Below, in pieces: positions 41,069 to 53,612 of a DNA stretch of 64,000 nucleotides. Made by a program: the position numbers and the translations under genes. The notes beneath the pieces were generated by a model, which was not told the origin of the DNA, ran no database searches, and worked only from the letters and a program-made list of their open reading frames with translations. This stretch comes from Echinostoma caproni (Eukaryota > Platyhelminthes > Trematoda > Plagiorchiida > Echinostomatidae). The DNA is taken from assembly GCA_900618425.1 (NCBI GenBank), contig UZAN01039586.1, positions 64,309 through 128,308 of the forward strand. The letters are read 5' to 3'. Numbering within the stretch: the stretch's first letter is position 1; each line of letters opens with the position of its first letter.

Positions 41069-43291
41069 CTGATAGATAGAGACAAATAAATATACCGTTA
41101 GACGAAGTCGGTTAGATGACATACTGAAATGCATTTCACAAAAGTGTAAAAGAGGTATCGTCAGACACACTTGATCAATTCCATATTGGACAGGGCGTAC
41201 ATCGGGTAGCTGCTACATATCTCCTTTAACAACTAACCTAATGAATTTATGCTAGTAAAGGCAACTTAATCACACTCAGTTATTTGAGACTATTCTTAAA
41301 GGAACTAAAATGATCACAGGATGAGCACGGAATGGAGTTCATTTCAGATGTTTTCTTCCAGAATATCAGAAGTAGGTCACTTTTCCCAGAGTGTGCACCA
41401 TATTGAAGACATGTACTTGATAAACTGTCTTGTGAGGGACAACATATTATACCGATTATTTAACAAGGATTGGATACAAGCTATGGATATATACATCGCT
41501 GCAATTCGTGGCTCCTTCCTGATTCCCCACTGAAAATTCGGAACCAACATCAGATTATTAGTTAGCATCCATTGATATGCTAAGATCAATCACCGGTATA
41601 TATATTCATATCAGGAGACACCGTAAGTGTGGTACTTTTATCAGTTACTGGATCTTTAAAAGAGGATGCTGCATCCCTTTGATATAGTTTGCATTAAGAT
41701 CAAAGATGGATATTCATGAGATTGACGATGCGTAGATAGATAACATTCACGTGTTGATAGAACGGAGGTTGTTTAGTCAATGACGTGCATCGACGGATGC
41801 TCCTAAACGGGAATTGTCTCACCAACATTCGTAGGCAAAAAACGGATTCCACTATCTTTGGCTCACCGTTGCTTACTCGGTAGTAAGAGATCTCAAATAT
41901 ACTCTTTGATAACTGTCTCCTAGGTTGCGCAATTAAGTTCCTTCGACAAAAGTAGCGAAACCCTAAAGAAAAGCAGCAATAAGACAAAACCTTGTTTCTG
42001 GTAATGTTTTATCATTCATCTGGCGGCTGGTATGCTTAATGTTTTGCTATTTTTCCCGTAGGAAGTATTTTTTGAATATCGCTCTATAGTTTGACGTTCA
42101 CATGCGGCGTTTTATCTTCCAACTGCAATGATTCCCAAGAAATCACCAAAATAATTATTTGTCACTTCTGAATCACCATCAATAGTGTGCGATTGAGAAA
42201 ACTGAAAGGAACACGGAAAGATTGGAGAGTTATTCTTGGTTTTGTTCAACCCAGATGTGCCGTGGTGGGAACGGATAAAACGAAAAGAAGCTTGTTTGAT
42301 GGTATTGCCTGAGTAATTACACGGTCGCCATAACAGATATAATCACCATGCGCTTCATTGATCTCCTGTGTTCTCAGAAACGGTTTTCTAAATCGATAAA
42401 TCTATCTGGCCGTCAACAAGTGTCTCCTACTTCGTCCCGATTGGCCCACACAGATCAATGAATTGACAGTTAGCATTTTTAGCGGATCTTTCTCATGATC
42501 TCATCGCTCCAACAGCTGTCCGTCTATTCACATATCTATTATCGTGCAATTTTCATTGTTAAAGATAAGCGGTATCGTAAATCAACGCAAAGGCGAGTGT
42601 TCGCTTGTTTGTGTTCTTTTGGTTACTAACCCGGATATTCTTACAACTTCGTTGTCTTCTAGACGAATAGCACGACCAATCTAACAAATTCCCCAATGTA
42701 TAGGCAATTGAAATCCCAGGACTTAGAGTATTAGTCTTCATGACTGCATACTAGGACATCATCACTATCACATTAATCCCACGTGTTGTATATCACACAG
42801 TTTTAAAATTAGACAAATTTAGATCACGCTAGATTAAAAGTTTGATATATTCGTGAAAAAGTGAATACATATTAGGAAGAGGTTTCAGAAAACCCTTCAA
42901 AGGTTACACAAAACATGAGCTGAACTGAAAACAGAGGCAGGACTTAACAGAACTATCCAGTATTGAAAATGAGGGGTGGGGGCAGCAGTGTTAAAATTCA
43001 CGAAATGATTGTTGAGCAGGGAACCGAAATTCTCGGTGAAACCACTGCCGTGATTTCTTTCTCGTCGCCTATGAAAATTTGACAAAAGCGTTCTAGTCTA
43101 TAAGATAATATTTACATAAACAATAAACCTCCTCGGGGACATCGTACAAATCACTGTTATACATCTTACTTATTTTGCACTAAAATACGCAACAAAATCC
43201 CGTTGTTAATTTTTTTTTAAACGTTAGCAGCAAAGTGAACGAAATAATTGGTCTGCGAAATGTAGTCGAGACTGGATGTATAAATGCTTAC

Positions 43292-43427
43292 CATTACTCC
43301 AGTCGCCAATGCGATGGCCCGTCCACAATAGGTATGAGGCACTATGTCGCCGTAACCAATACTGAGGAAAGTGACTGCGATTAACCACATGGAATTGAGC
43401 AAGTTTCCGTGTTCTTTTTCATAAAAG
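43292..43427 (-). CDS. SK: SK channel, pore-loop exon
   Basis: The exon is 136 nt. Its first base C completes the split codon begun AG in exon 48500-49101, giving serine, and 45 codons follow. The sequence runs [20 protein letters not shown], then [16 protein letters not shown] and AIALATGVM. The potassium selectivity filter SIGYGD is intact, and the N-terminal turret EEHxNLLNAMWLI of invertebrate SK channels is recognisable. It ends at ATG followed by GTAAGC, in phase 0 to the S6 exon. The splice acceptor is TTTTGTCAG. Confidence 0.97.
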
Positions 43428-44249
43428 CTGACAAAAATAGAACATGGGAATATCAAGAGCCGTAAGTAGTTGGTATATTATTGAACCCATGTGGAAATAT
43501 GATTGTGAAGAAACCTATTCGTCAATAATGCTTGATTTCTGTTTTAGAGAAATTGTTCGAGTGTAGATAAGAATAACGACTTGCTGAAATGCCTCATAGC
43601 GTGGCAACTATGAAAACAGCCCTCGTGGACCATTGCTATTATTTCCGTAAACTTTATGTTTTTATATATTTGAGTTGTTTTGTGCAATCCCAGTTTATCA
43701 CGATTTAACGAACCGGAATAGAGCACTTGTATTCCAAATGCTGAGCAAATTAATACACAATAAGTTAGCCTACACAAACATCTATTCCCGATTCCCCACT
43801 GTGACACTGTATTTGGTTTACATGCATTCATCAACATATCCCAGAACACAACTTGGCTGTTACCTTCTTGACCTCTGTGATTCTTATGAAGAAAAATCAG
43901 CCATTTAGGGTCTTCCAATTCCCCATGCTAAATTTGTTGTTTGAGTGTAAGCACTAAAGTTTTCACACCATAGTTGTGATACTTTATTGGTCGGCATTCA
44001 AAATATCGCACGGACTTTAGTAGCCAACAACAAACTGTGTCGTCCAGTGAAGTCATTAAATTGTGTAATTAACACTATACTTTTTGAATTTTAATAATTT
44101 TACAGCACGATATATTGAATAAACAAATTTGATCACTATAAAACAATGAAACTAATTGAAATCGTATACAAATATGCAGTTTTGTGCCCCCAAAAGTCAG
44201 CAATTCAATTACTGGGTCCATTCTATTCGAACATTTGTCCAATGACCAT

Positions 44250-44355
44250 TGGATTGGTACTTCAAATCAGCTGATGAAGGAGAGACCTTGGGTTCTAACC
44301 CGACCGGCACTAGTGAATTCTAGATGTACAAAAATATTTCTAAACTATTGAATAA
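44250..44355 (+). repeat. Possible decayed tRNA-derived SINE
   Basis: A box B-like TGGGTTCTAACCC (near 44288) follows a short tRNA-like stretch, and an AT-rich tail with AATAAA-like sequence comes after it. Only one copy was seen in this window, so repeat status is inferred. Confidence 0.4.
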
Positions 44356-44597
44356 AGCTCAACAGGTTGTGAAAGAGTTTTGCCATGAAACATAGATCTG
44401 CACTTCACAAAATAAAAGAGCAGGCAGTGCATATCTGTCCTGAGTAATGAGTCTTTCATATTTCACATTTGGTCAACAAATGGATGATTGTGTGCTATTA
44501 ACGGAGCCTGACACAATGCAAAGATTATTACAATCCGGGCTAATAGCTGCGGCTTCAGTTTGAATTTAACCGTCAACCAAACATTTTGAAACTTGTT

Positions 44598-44790
44598 TAT
44601 GTGGCGAGTTCATCGTTTAAATGAGGTGTGAGTGGAAAACTTGGTAAGCACTGGAAAGCTGTTTCAACCTGGTTGGGTCTTATCAGCAGTGTGTCTATCA
44701 ACCCAACCAGGAATCGAACCCGGCACCTCATAGGCGGAATGCAAGCACACTACCCACTCGGCCATCAGGCATCTGATCAGACCGTTTTCT
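44598..44790 (-). repeat. tRNA-derived SINE (family C), copy 1
   Basis: Read on the minus strand the element starts with a tRNA-like head. Box A TGGCCGAGTGG is complementary to 44754-44764 and box B GGTTCGATTCC to 44710-44720, at the usual spacing. A body containing GACCCAACCAGG-type sequence follows. The same body and head occur at 62193-62380. It is inserted in an SK intron in the same orientation as the gene. It is not a tRNA gene, because the acceptor-stem halves do not pair and the body is dispersed. Confidence 0.85.
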
Positions 44791-44804
44791 AATTCTGAGG
44801 ATAC

Positions 44805-45325
44805 ACGATATAGCACAACCAATCTATGCTAGCTTGTTGCGAGTTTGAAACCCGGATTGATCACTTGGTACTTGTTCTCCGAAAGCCTCAGCTTGGTCGT
44901 GGGTGGGTGTCTCGGGTTGCAGCTAGTCACCCTTCTGTCGTACCTCGCGAAATACTCCCATCAGTCAAACGTCTAAAATAGCCTCTGCTGAGGATACCCT
45001 ACTCACTGCCTTCTCGCAGCAGACGTGTTTACCCACCAAAGTGAGAGGACGAAAAGCCGACACACAGGGTTATGACCGGGTTGGTGAACCACTGATAGTT
45101 CACCTGCGGTTTTCCCACATCACCCCGCTGCCTTGCGGGTCAGAGTTTGTCTAACCTAAGGCCCCGATGGTGGATTCCTAGAGAAAATTCATCTACCTTA
45201 GCCTGGAAAACCTGACAGTATTCGACCCACATGCAAATCGTGGAACCTTTTGCTTCTTTAAAAGGAATTTTGTACCATAATTTGCTTGGCACAGTCTGGC
45301 CTCAGACGTGTGTGAAATAAATACT
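44805..45325. repeat. GC-rich repeat-like block, unidentified
   Basis: A block clearly richer in G+C than the intron around it, with sharp edges. It contains GAGTTTGAAACCCGG near 44850 (box B-like), GTGGGTGGGTGTCTCGGG, and a hairpin-prone section around 45080-45180, and it ends with an AAATAAATACTT-like tail. Composition and edges suggest a transposable-element fragment. There is no second copy in this window and no protein similarity. Confidence 0.45.
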
Positions 45326-46889
45326 TGACAAAATATCGAGTTGTATTGGTTTGATTTGATTCACCGTGATGTTATTTGCTTCCTATTGAAACTTCTACAA
45401 ATATAGTAATTTCGCATATCATTATTGACCGGGTAAGTCACTGCTGAAGACAAGCTGACCGCCGAGGTCGATGTGAACCTGTGTAACATAAGAGAAACAG
45501 AGACTAAATCCTCTCGTAATTTCCAACAAAACAATTTATCAGCAGAGTAAACTACCTCTCTTGTTAACTCCATTGATGGTATGACAATTAATCAAACTAC
45601 GAGCAGTGTTTGCATCGACTTCATTGATCTATACTGCCACTCTGACAGCATATAAACCTTTGGCAATCTGCATGTTATTTCGGTCCACCAGAAATCACTT
45701 CACAAGTACTGGGGAAGCCACCAACAAATAGGTGATAATATTAACGGAACCAGGTGACTGAACACATAATACTGTTCAATTCTGTGTGATTTGACGATTC
45801 ATTTCGTATGTGGTCACATTTTGCTTGAACGAGTCAAATTAATTGACTTGTCTACTTCTGTTGTTGTTTCGAACTAACCCCGTTCAATGAAGAATAATCT
45901 GGCTGCAGAAGTTGTTCCTTGCTTAGAAAACAACCTGGGTAAATGCAAAAAGTCATTCAAACGTGGGTTCATTTTCTCATCCGAAGACTAATCTCCACAG
46001 AATAGACCGTTATAACAATATCGGCTAGCTAATTGAAGTTGTCAATTCGTGGGATAGTACGGTAGAAGCGATGAAGAGTTTGTGAGAACCTGTATTTGAG
46101 CTCCACAACACATTTAAAAAACGGAAACCAACTTTCAACAGACAAAAGCAAAAGCAGTGTTGATAGCATTATTCCTTTGGAAAAGCATACTGCGTTTTTA
46201 TCTAAATGAATGAAAAAGTATCAAATTCAGACCTTTTGGAGTAAGCGTAAAACGCGAAACAAAATGAAAAGATAATATTTCACTGTGAGAGATAATTGTA
46301 ATTTTAACCGCAGCATGCAAGTGGATAATCATTGTGTCTATAATGATATTACTGTGTTGGAGCCACAGTGTTTTACTCTTGTTTTGACAGAAGCTGCTAG
46401 AGGAAACTGAAACATACTTTTTCCGATGAAAAGATGGATAGCAAAACGTTGCACAATTCACTTCCCGAAACAATTTGCTATATCTCTTCAGGGGCATACA
46501 TTTTGAAAATGTCGTAAAGACCAGCAATTTACAGTTAACTTGGATAAGCCGTGGGTTTTAATTGATCCATCTCTATAACAAGGCGGACTAGAATTGCGAA
46601 GAATTGTTTCCCTTTACGCAGTTCAGGTTTCCACCGTTTTATAGCAATCATCTCTGTAAATTGGAGCAATGAGAGTTTTGTGTGAAGAAAACAATTTTCA
46701 ATGCCGTGGCCACGCTCATTTGATGTTCAGTTTCCTAACATGTGATGCACAATCAATAACGTTGGTCTGCATCGTTTGTGTAATCTTTGATCTCGTTGTA
46801 ATTTTTAACCGGTATTCGGATGCTGCTTGTCAAGGCTACCGCTCGGCTGTGGCCAAGCACCTACAGATGAACTGGTAATTCCGGTCGGA

Positions 46890-47650
46890 TTTCATATACT
46901 ACGAATGTGGCTCCTTGATTTAGGGGACAGTATTCTGTGGCATGTGTGTGTGGGGATGCCGGATAGTTGCATCCACATAGCATAAGGACAAGCATACGGA
47001 CCCCTAAGCTTCTGAAGGCCTCCGTATAGTAGATAATGGGTGTCTTGGGTTTCGATTGGATACAATCGCATCACATCTCGCCAACTGGGACATTAGTCAC
47101 ATTTAGCCCCTGCTAAGGAAACCAAATTCAATTTCTTTCGAGTGGGAGACGGAGGGGTGTTTTCCCAACAAAATGATTGGGGATATCGAGAGGGAAATTC
47201 AAGTCCTAATGGTTCATTTCAAAGGTGTTGCACGTGTTGGGTCAAATTCAACACAGCGCCAAAATGTCAAGTGATGGCACGAATTCCTTCTGGGCGCATA
47301 AGAGGGAGAGATGTTGTGAATCCGAATACTCACCGCTTCGGCTGTGGCTGAGGTATGATGCTTCACTGTCCTTATTGCCTACAGCAAACCCTCCTAATCA
47401 GTCGCAACTTGCTTGCGAACACGGCGTTCGTTAAGACAAATCACTCGGATGAATCCGACAAGCGCGTTTCGACCTATTTACAAGATTCGGTGGGGGTAAC
47501 CGGTGAATCATCCTATCTTAGCCAAGACCGAAGCCGTAAGTATTCGGAATCACAACCCTTAATCCCCCCACTGTTGCGCGCCCAAAAAAATATAATACAA
47601 TACTTATATATAATACATATATATAATATAAATATGAAATAATGTAATAT
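46890..47650. repeat. GC-rich repeat-like block(s) with AT microsatellite tail
   Basis: From about 46890 the base composition changes abruptly to about even GC and stays so until 47580. There it ends in CCCAAAAAAATATAATAC and a TATATAA-rich microsatellite. Overlapping open frames in several phases (47142-47351, 47225-47434, 47355-47642) are longer than expected but match nothing I know. The layout, GC-rich body plus simple-repeat 3' end, resembles a truncated non-LTR element or SINE on the plus strand. Confidence 0.45.
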
Positions 47651-48499
47651 CCACCATTGAAAATCTAAATGAAATTATGAATAAGCTTCAAACTAAAATC
47701 GAAATAAGGGTCTTCCACTTCAATTACATTTAAATTCTAGTTACTTTGCTTTAATGACGAGAACGTTATCTGTGCACTCTGCTCTGGTTAATTTTAAATG
47801 GAATGACGAGATTCATCACACGCTCGATCTTTACCCACTTGATCTAATTGGAACAATTGGTCGACATAGAAACCCACTTCACGTTCCTGCAGGTAGTTCC
47901 ATGGAATGAGGCCCAGACTGGAGATAACGGGAACAATAAGCGTGCGGTTTTTAATCTTCAGCCTTGTTGATGAAACTATTTAGTTAGAGTTCTTGCACTC
48001 CCCTGACCTACAGCCGATTATTCAACCGTAAACGGGCTAATATTTTGAGTCTTCCGTAGATATGTACACCACATATTCGTACATATAAGTGTAGCATTCA
48101 TAAACAAACAAACACGAGTAATGTTGCTTTACTCCGATTGCGCAGCAACTGATCAACTACACCGAGTAGTGGAGAGTTTAATTCCATTCAAGGATGATTT
48201 TCTCCGTGTACACAGCCGAGGAAATGTTAACTAAAAATGTGGTCCAAACTGCATGGTTCTCTGGTTTTGGTGAAGTGGCATCACCGGAGCGAACCGATCG
48301 ACAGAACTGAGGTTAGAGTGGAAGAGGTCACACGTGGATACCAAATATACCACACGATCAGCGGCTTTCGATCATCCGTTTCCAGAGTATTTTGATTAAA
48401 GCGGGACTCAAAGATACAACGACAAGTGGCGAGCATGGGTCAATGAACGATTCGACCTAGCCCAGTAAAACCTTTGCGTAGAAAAAGTGAAACACTCAC

Positions 48500-49101
48500 C
48501 TTTCGCATGCTCTAAGAGACCAGGAATAGATGATCCACAGACAAAGAATGAATCCGAGCAAAAGCTTTCCCGGACACATTGTCATCAAGGTTTTAAATAT
48601 GAAACGCATATCGAAATTCACTTTGTTCATAGCACCAATGCTACGCGAGCCAGCATCAGTGAACAGTTTGGAATGCAAAAGCATGGCGCGCAACAGGAGA
48701 TAGAGTCGCAAAAACATAGGCACCGAGAGCATCAGATCAACTGAGACAATCTTATACGGATAGAATGCGTAACCGGAAGTGGTATTCAGATCATGACTAC
48801 CGGTTCCGGTGGAGTGAATCAGAGTGGTACGGACCAGGGGTTTATTGATCACGGTTGCACTACGATTTAAACGTATCACAGCCCCGGGATCCGGTTCCAA
48901 GGAATGGACGGGGACGGGGAATGTGTGGGGATGAAAATCGGTCATGGGGCCAACATAGGAAGGAGAAATGGGAAACTGGATGGCATCTGAGCCGGGGAAA
49001 GGGTGAATAAGGCAGACAATTAGTTCCAAAGCCATTTGGCCGATTCGATTACAGTCCACAGCCATTCGCCAATCCTCAATGGAATCGTCGCTGGAGAAAA
49101 T
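48500..49101 (-). CDS. SK: SK channel, S3-S5 exon with enlarged S3-S4 loop
   Basis: The exon has 200 codons plus two bases. It opens IFSSDDSIEDWRMAVDCNRI (family LFMxDNxADDWRIA) and then S3, ALELIVCLIHPFPG (about residues 24-37). S4 follows with LMLSVPMFLRLYLLLRAMLL from residue 123. The S4-S5 linker has HSKLFTDAGSRSIGAMNKVN and S5 has GFILCLWIIYSWSLRACE. The loop between S3 and S4 (residues 38-122, about 85 residues) is proline-rich, has two N-glycosylation sequons (NRS, NTT), and is roughly 55-60 residues longer than in insect and vertebrate SK channels. Acceptor GCGCGACAG and donor GTGAGT are present. The split codon at the 3' end joins the pore exon as serine where arginine is usual. Confidence 0.96.
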
Positions 49102-50974
49102 CTGTCGCGCACGAGATTCCGGGAAGTGGGGGATCGGATAGAAGAAAACCGATTTGCTCAGTTAAAACTGGAACATTATATTGCGTTTTATGATAACAAC
49201 TCTCATGCATGAGAAAATATGAGAGTATAAATATTAGAGCCCGATTTTCTTCAGAAAATTCTGAGAGTTATTTCCCTCTTAGTTTAATAATAGAATGGTT
49301 TCTTGAGTTAATGCCATATATTTTTTCACCAAATTTTGCATTGGTTTGTTGTCTGGATTTTCAGTCCGTTTACTCTAGCTAGCCTTTGATTTAAAGCACC
49401 TATTATTATACGCAAATTGACTCCATCTACTGCCGATAATGGTCGTCGCATTGTTATTGCACATTTCGATGTATGTTCTTGTTTACCACATAGATACACT
49501 GCTAGAGATTTCCCAAAACCCCAACCCCAATAAACAATAAATCAGTAAATGAGGGTCTGTTTCATTTTAAACTACACTGCACACCTCGTGTTACGTTTTG
49601 GTAGCTTTGTTTCACTGATATACCTTGTTATTGAGGCCTATTTTAAGGTGGGTCACTGATACCATACAAATGATATTGAACGTGATAACACCATGGATAA
49701 AGAAAGTTTGAAACGCGGCGACGTTAGACTCTGGCTATCATTATCTGATGCCGTCCGGTATTTCAAGTACGCACATCTCGTAAGGGACAGAAAACAAAGA
49801 ACGAAAGAGAGGGGGATAAAGTTTATCAGACAAAGCACGAAAACGGAAACGTTATAGCGTTCACCTTCAGGAATGTCAAGTACAGTAAGGAACCCTCACT
49901 ACCTGCTTTTTGAATACTAATCTGATGAGTATAGTTTCATCCGCAAAGTAGTCCGTTTTCATTTCACTGATGGATAGCGTGTTCGTGGACAGAATTCACC
50001 AAAGACTCATGCACAAACCAATACTATAGTATTGAAAGAGTTTTGAACTCGAAAGAATTTTATGCGGTTTGAAGTATTCGTATTTCTCTAATCTATTCCA
50101 CTTTAGCACCCACTTCCATTGATTTAACATCTCACCGTCACGGGAGACATACTGAGTTCTATTTTGGTCACTCTTTTGGTGCTTCAATTTTCTTTGCTCC
50201 TTAGCCTTACAACAAAAAAGCACTCCGAATACTTTCCAGAAGTAGGTTTAGGTGTACCTACTAGTAGTCTACGGGATTGTGTTACCATCACGGTTATCAG
50301 CCGTCTAAACACTTTCTAACAAAGCCTCACCATGAGTTATACTTTCAAAAAAAAACACGACAAACATGAGCCGCAGAATACGGAAAATGCTCTTTAATAT
50401 CTCAACTCACCCTGACTATGGAACACGAACGACTGATTTCCGGCGACTCCAAACGCGCTTAAGATTATTAATTTATGAAGAAATTGGCAAAATCCACGCA
50501 AACTGTGAATCGATCACAAATGATTTTGCACAAGCTTATCCTGGTACTTTCAGGAAGTATGAACAATGTACTCTCATTGACGTCTGTCTTTTGCACACCT
50601 TTATTTTGCTTTATTTTCTTAGAATTGCGACAGTTCTTCTTACAACCAGGGGCATTTCGACTGGATTATTCAGAACCAGTCTTAACGACTATTTGTCTCC
50701 AAACAGAGTTTACAAGCGGTAATAAAATAGAGGCTTCTATTCTGTTTAATTTTACAATATACTTCCTAATGGTGCTCATCATTATTTCGCGCTACTTACG
50801 AAGAGATATTTGATTTCCATCCTCAAGGTTAGATGTAGTGAATGATCCTTTGTGGTTGCACGTATTTTTTTTGTTTCTGTGAGTGTGTGAGCTTAGGAGG
50901 AAGTGTTACGTTAGCGCGCGCATCAAGTAGATGAAATTTCCGAACCCCGAACCCAATATTCACTTCTTAGCCTT

Positions 50975-51175
50975 TTCTTTTTTATGCAGACGAAACAGAG
51001 ATTACTCCAGAAAAGAACCTCGTTTTTCAGTCATCATTTCCACTGCCTTTATGGAGCAGGCTGTTTACGTCGAACAGTTATATTTCTTTTGGATTGTATC
51101 AAGGAGCAGCACCCTAGCTGGATGAATCAGGAATTGACAAGGACCGGGATGACGATAAATACTAAATTTAAATAA
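50975..51175 (+). mobile_element. Penelope-like element remnant (GIY-YIG part)
   Basis: A short open stretch encodes FHCLYGAGCLRRTVIFLLDC and then IKEQHPSWMNQELTR. The pattern C-x-YGAGxxxRT...IKEHxPxWxNQ is that of the C-terminal GIY-YIG endonuclease of Penelope-like retroelements, and it parallels MKEHHPHWLNQG in the larger element at 57.1 kb. The catalytic Y of YIG has become CL, and the C-terminal helix and RT are missing, so it is an old fragment. Confidence 0.6.
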
Positions 51176-52438
51176 ATAACTACTATATATTCGATCAATG
51201 CCCATCGAATAATTCATGTGCGTGCAGTTTGTCGTTAATTTTATGCGATCAAAGGAACGCTATCCAAGCATGTCATTCCCAGAATTTCGCAAACGGATAA
51301 GAATATTTCGATCCGTTTCCACACACACATACTTTTGCTCCCATAAACACTTTATAACACATTTTTAATAAAGCTGGCCCATGTCCTTACATGTGTAATC
51401 AGTTGACGTAAAGTTTATGCATAAGCTGCCATTCATTCTCACAATTCATATTCACAATGACCCATCCCCAACCGTCTACACGCCAAGTTCACAATTAAAT
51501 TACCTCTTTCTAAAATTTGTATTGTCTTAAACTTTGCTTCTCAGATTACCCCGTGGGTCGATCACGATATTTGCTGTATGGATCAATGACTTTTCTAACA
51601 GTTATAACTCGCAGAATGCAATTATTACGCTGTTATTCACCATCTGTCACCAAACAAGTCAACCATGCTTACTAGGTTTGTTATAATGACAGAACTTACG
51701 ATTGCGCATTTAAACCAAATGGGTTTTGATTGACTTTTCTAAACTGATCCATTGCGGGAAATAATCCCCACATGGTGAGAAGTATTGTTTACCCCCATCG
51801 GTCCCCGTCCAGAAATAGAGAACCTATGCAATTCGTTATAAAATACATGTTAATTTTTCATTTGTCCTCGAAACACAAGTGTTAGGCACACTTCCTGTGT
51901 GATTCCGGATTGTCTACACCTCAAAATCGTTCCATTCATGAAGAACAATTATCTCTGATTCAGGGACAATTTCGAAAACCTTTTCATAAGCTTAAGCACG
52001 CAGCACCAATGCGCCACAAACATTCCCGTTAGGGGTCAAATCCGGACTGAAGGCTGTTTAGTCCATGGTCTTGATGTGTCGGGGTAGTATCCTTATTCTA
52101 ATTAGGTGGGTTTAGGGTTTAAATGTATAAACCTCCTGAAACTCATGGCTTTTAATATATTTTTCGGAGTTGGGACAAGGAGAAGCTCATTCAAGATGTT
52201 GATTTAAGGTTCCGCTGTCTGATTTCCTTCGAGAACTGCTCAGGAAGATTCTCCATCCGTAAAACTGACACCGTAAACTATGACAGAACTCCCAGTGTAG
52301 GCTTGACTGCCAAAGGGTAACTTGCTCTGACGGAGTCATGCAAGTAGCACGTGAATCCATGAAGACGCTTCAGGTTAAACTTTTTCCCAATCGCGATTAT
52401 CAAACCAATCAATTTAAAACTCCAGTCCATGTGAATTC

Positions 52439-52996
52439 TCACCGCGAGAACCAAACCTCAATAAAGGGCCTTTTATGCATATTTCTGATTTCGCCCTTCT
52501 GAATGGCATGGTTAATGAAATGATGTGGGTCAGTCAATAAACCGGAGTGATGGATGAATTTTTTAGCAGCCTTCCGATAGCTAGTGCCCGGGTAAGCATT
52601 TTTCCTATTTCTATCTTTGATGACCTTGAACCGAGTGGCTTTCTCCTGTTTCAACAGACAATTGGTCCATGAACTGAACCACGATCGTCTTTCATATTTG
52701 CCAAATACGGCGTGAACACCATTCATGCGTCTTAGGTATGATTCACTTTGGCACATGCAACTTATGCGGCTAGCCACAGAGTACGCTATGTATACAGCAT
52801 TTGAGTTGAGGCAATCACAATTCTTTTTTCCCCGGGGGAAAAATCCTGGGATTAATCGGTTTTGGAAAATCATAATTAAAATCCGACTGCCACCTCCATG
52901 TATTAGGATGAGTTTTATCATCATTGAACCGAATTTGATCTCTCCGGATCGATTTGATGAAAAACATGTTGGGTAATTGTTACATTTCCTGTTCAC
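52439..52996 (-). other. 185-codon open frame, unidentified; possible Penelope GIY-YIG remnant
   Basis: This is one of the two longest open frames in the window that are not produced by N. In its middle, SRISCMCQSESYLRRMNG followed by FGKYERRSW loosely fits the C-x-C...SYIGRT...FxEH.xSW pattern of Penelope GIY-YIG domains. The rest, including YRKAAKKFIHHSGLLTDPHH and KGEIRNMHKRPFIEVWF, has no match I know. It lies in an SK intron in the sense direction and has no start context or polyadenylation signal that I can support. It may be a mobile-element remnant or a chance frame. Confidence 0.35.
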
Positions 52997-53612
52997 TAAT
53001 TAGGCTTCCTAATGCTTCTGTCGCTCACTCCAGTGTCTCATTTTTCAGTTCACTGCCCATATGACAATTAGACAAATAGGGCCAGTGCGTATCATCGTCA
53101 AACTGCAATTGCAGTGAACATTTTTAGTCTAATGGGTTACGCTCAGGGTTCATATATGTGGATTATTTTCACACCCTCATGTTAGTCCTCGATCCGCAAA
53201 TAAAGTAAACTACAGTTCGTACTTGTTAGAGTTCTTACCCAGAAATTCTCATCCGGAATTAACCGACTTTATTAAACAGACATGGGTTACTGCGCATGTT
53301 TACTCATGTTTTGAGTAATGATTTCACTCGTTGTATTTCTCTGATTTCAGCCATGTAGCGTTTTGAAAAGAACACTGTGCAACTGTTCCGTTTTGTTTTG
53401 CTACTGACCACCACCGCCAATCGTCCTTTTTTCCTTACGTTCACCAAAAAACTAGAACGTTTGTAAATTTCCTAACTTATGAAACATAATACCTTTTGAT
53501 TGACCCCAGCCCAGACTTTCAACAATTAGTATACTTGTGCATTCTAAATAGGTAAAAAACGACCGAACGTTTAGTGTTGCATCCATTATGGTTATTAATA
53601 AGAGTGACGTTT

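Larger units (their letters stand above)
43428..48499 (-). other. SK intron, about 5.1 kb, repeat-rich
   Basis: It is bounded by donor GTGAGT at 48494-48499 and acceptor GTCAG at 43428-43432. It contains a tRNA-derived SINE and two GC-rich repeat-like blocks that are annotated separately. Other open frames are not convincing. Confidence 0.8.

Noticed and set aside
43544..43918. 124-codon minus-strand frame beside the pore exon
   Set aside because: It lies within the SK intron upstream of the acceptor at 43428-43432, has no match to the channel, and is not needed for frame continuity.
44700..44765. tRNA gene on the minus strand with good boxes A and B
   Set aside because: The acceptor-stem ends do not pair as in a functional tRNA, and the unit continues into a body that recurs at 62.2 kb, so it is a SINE.
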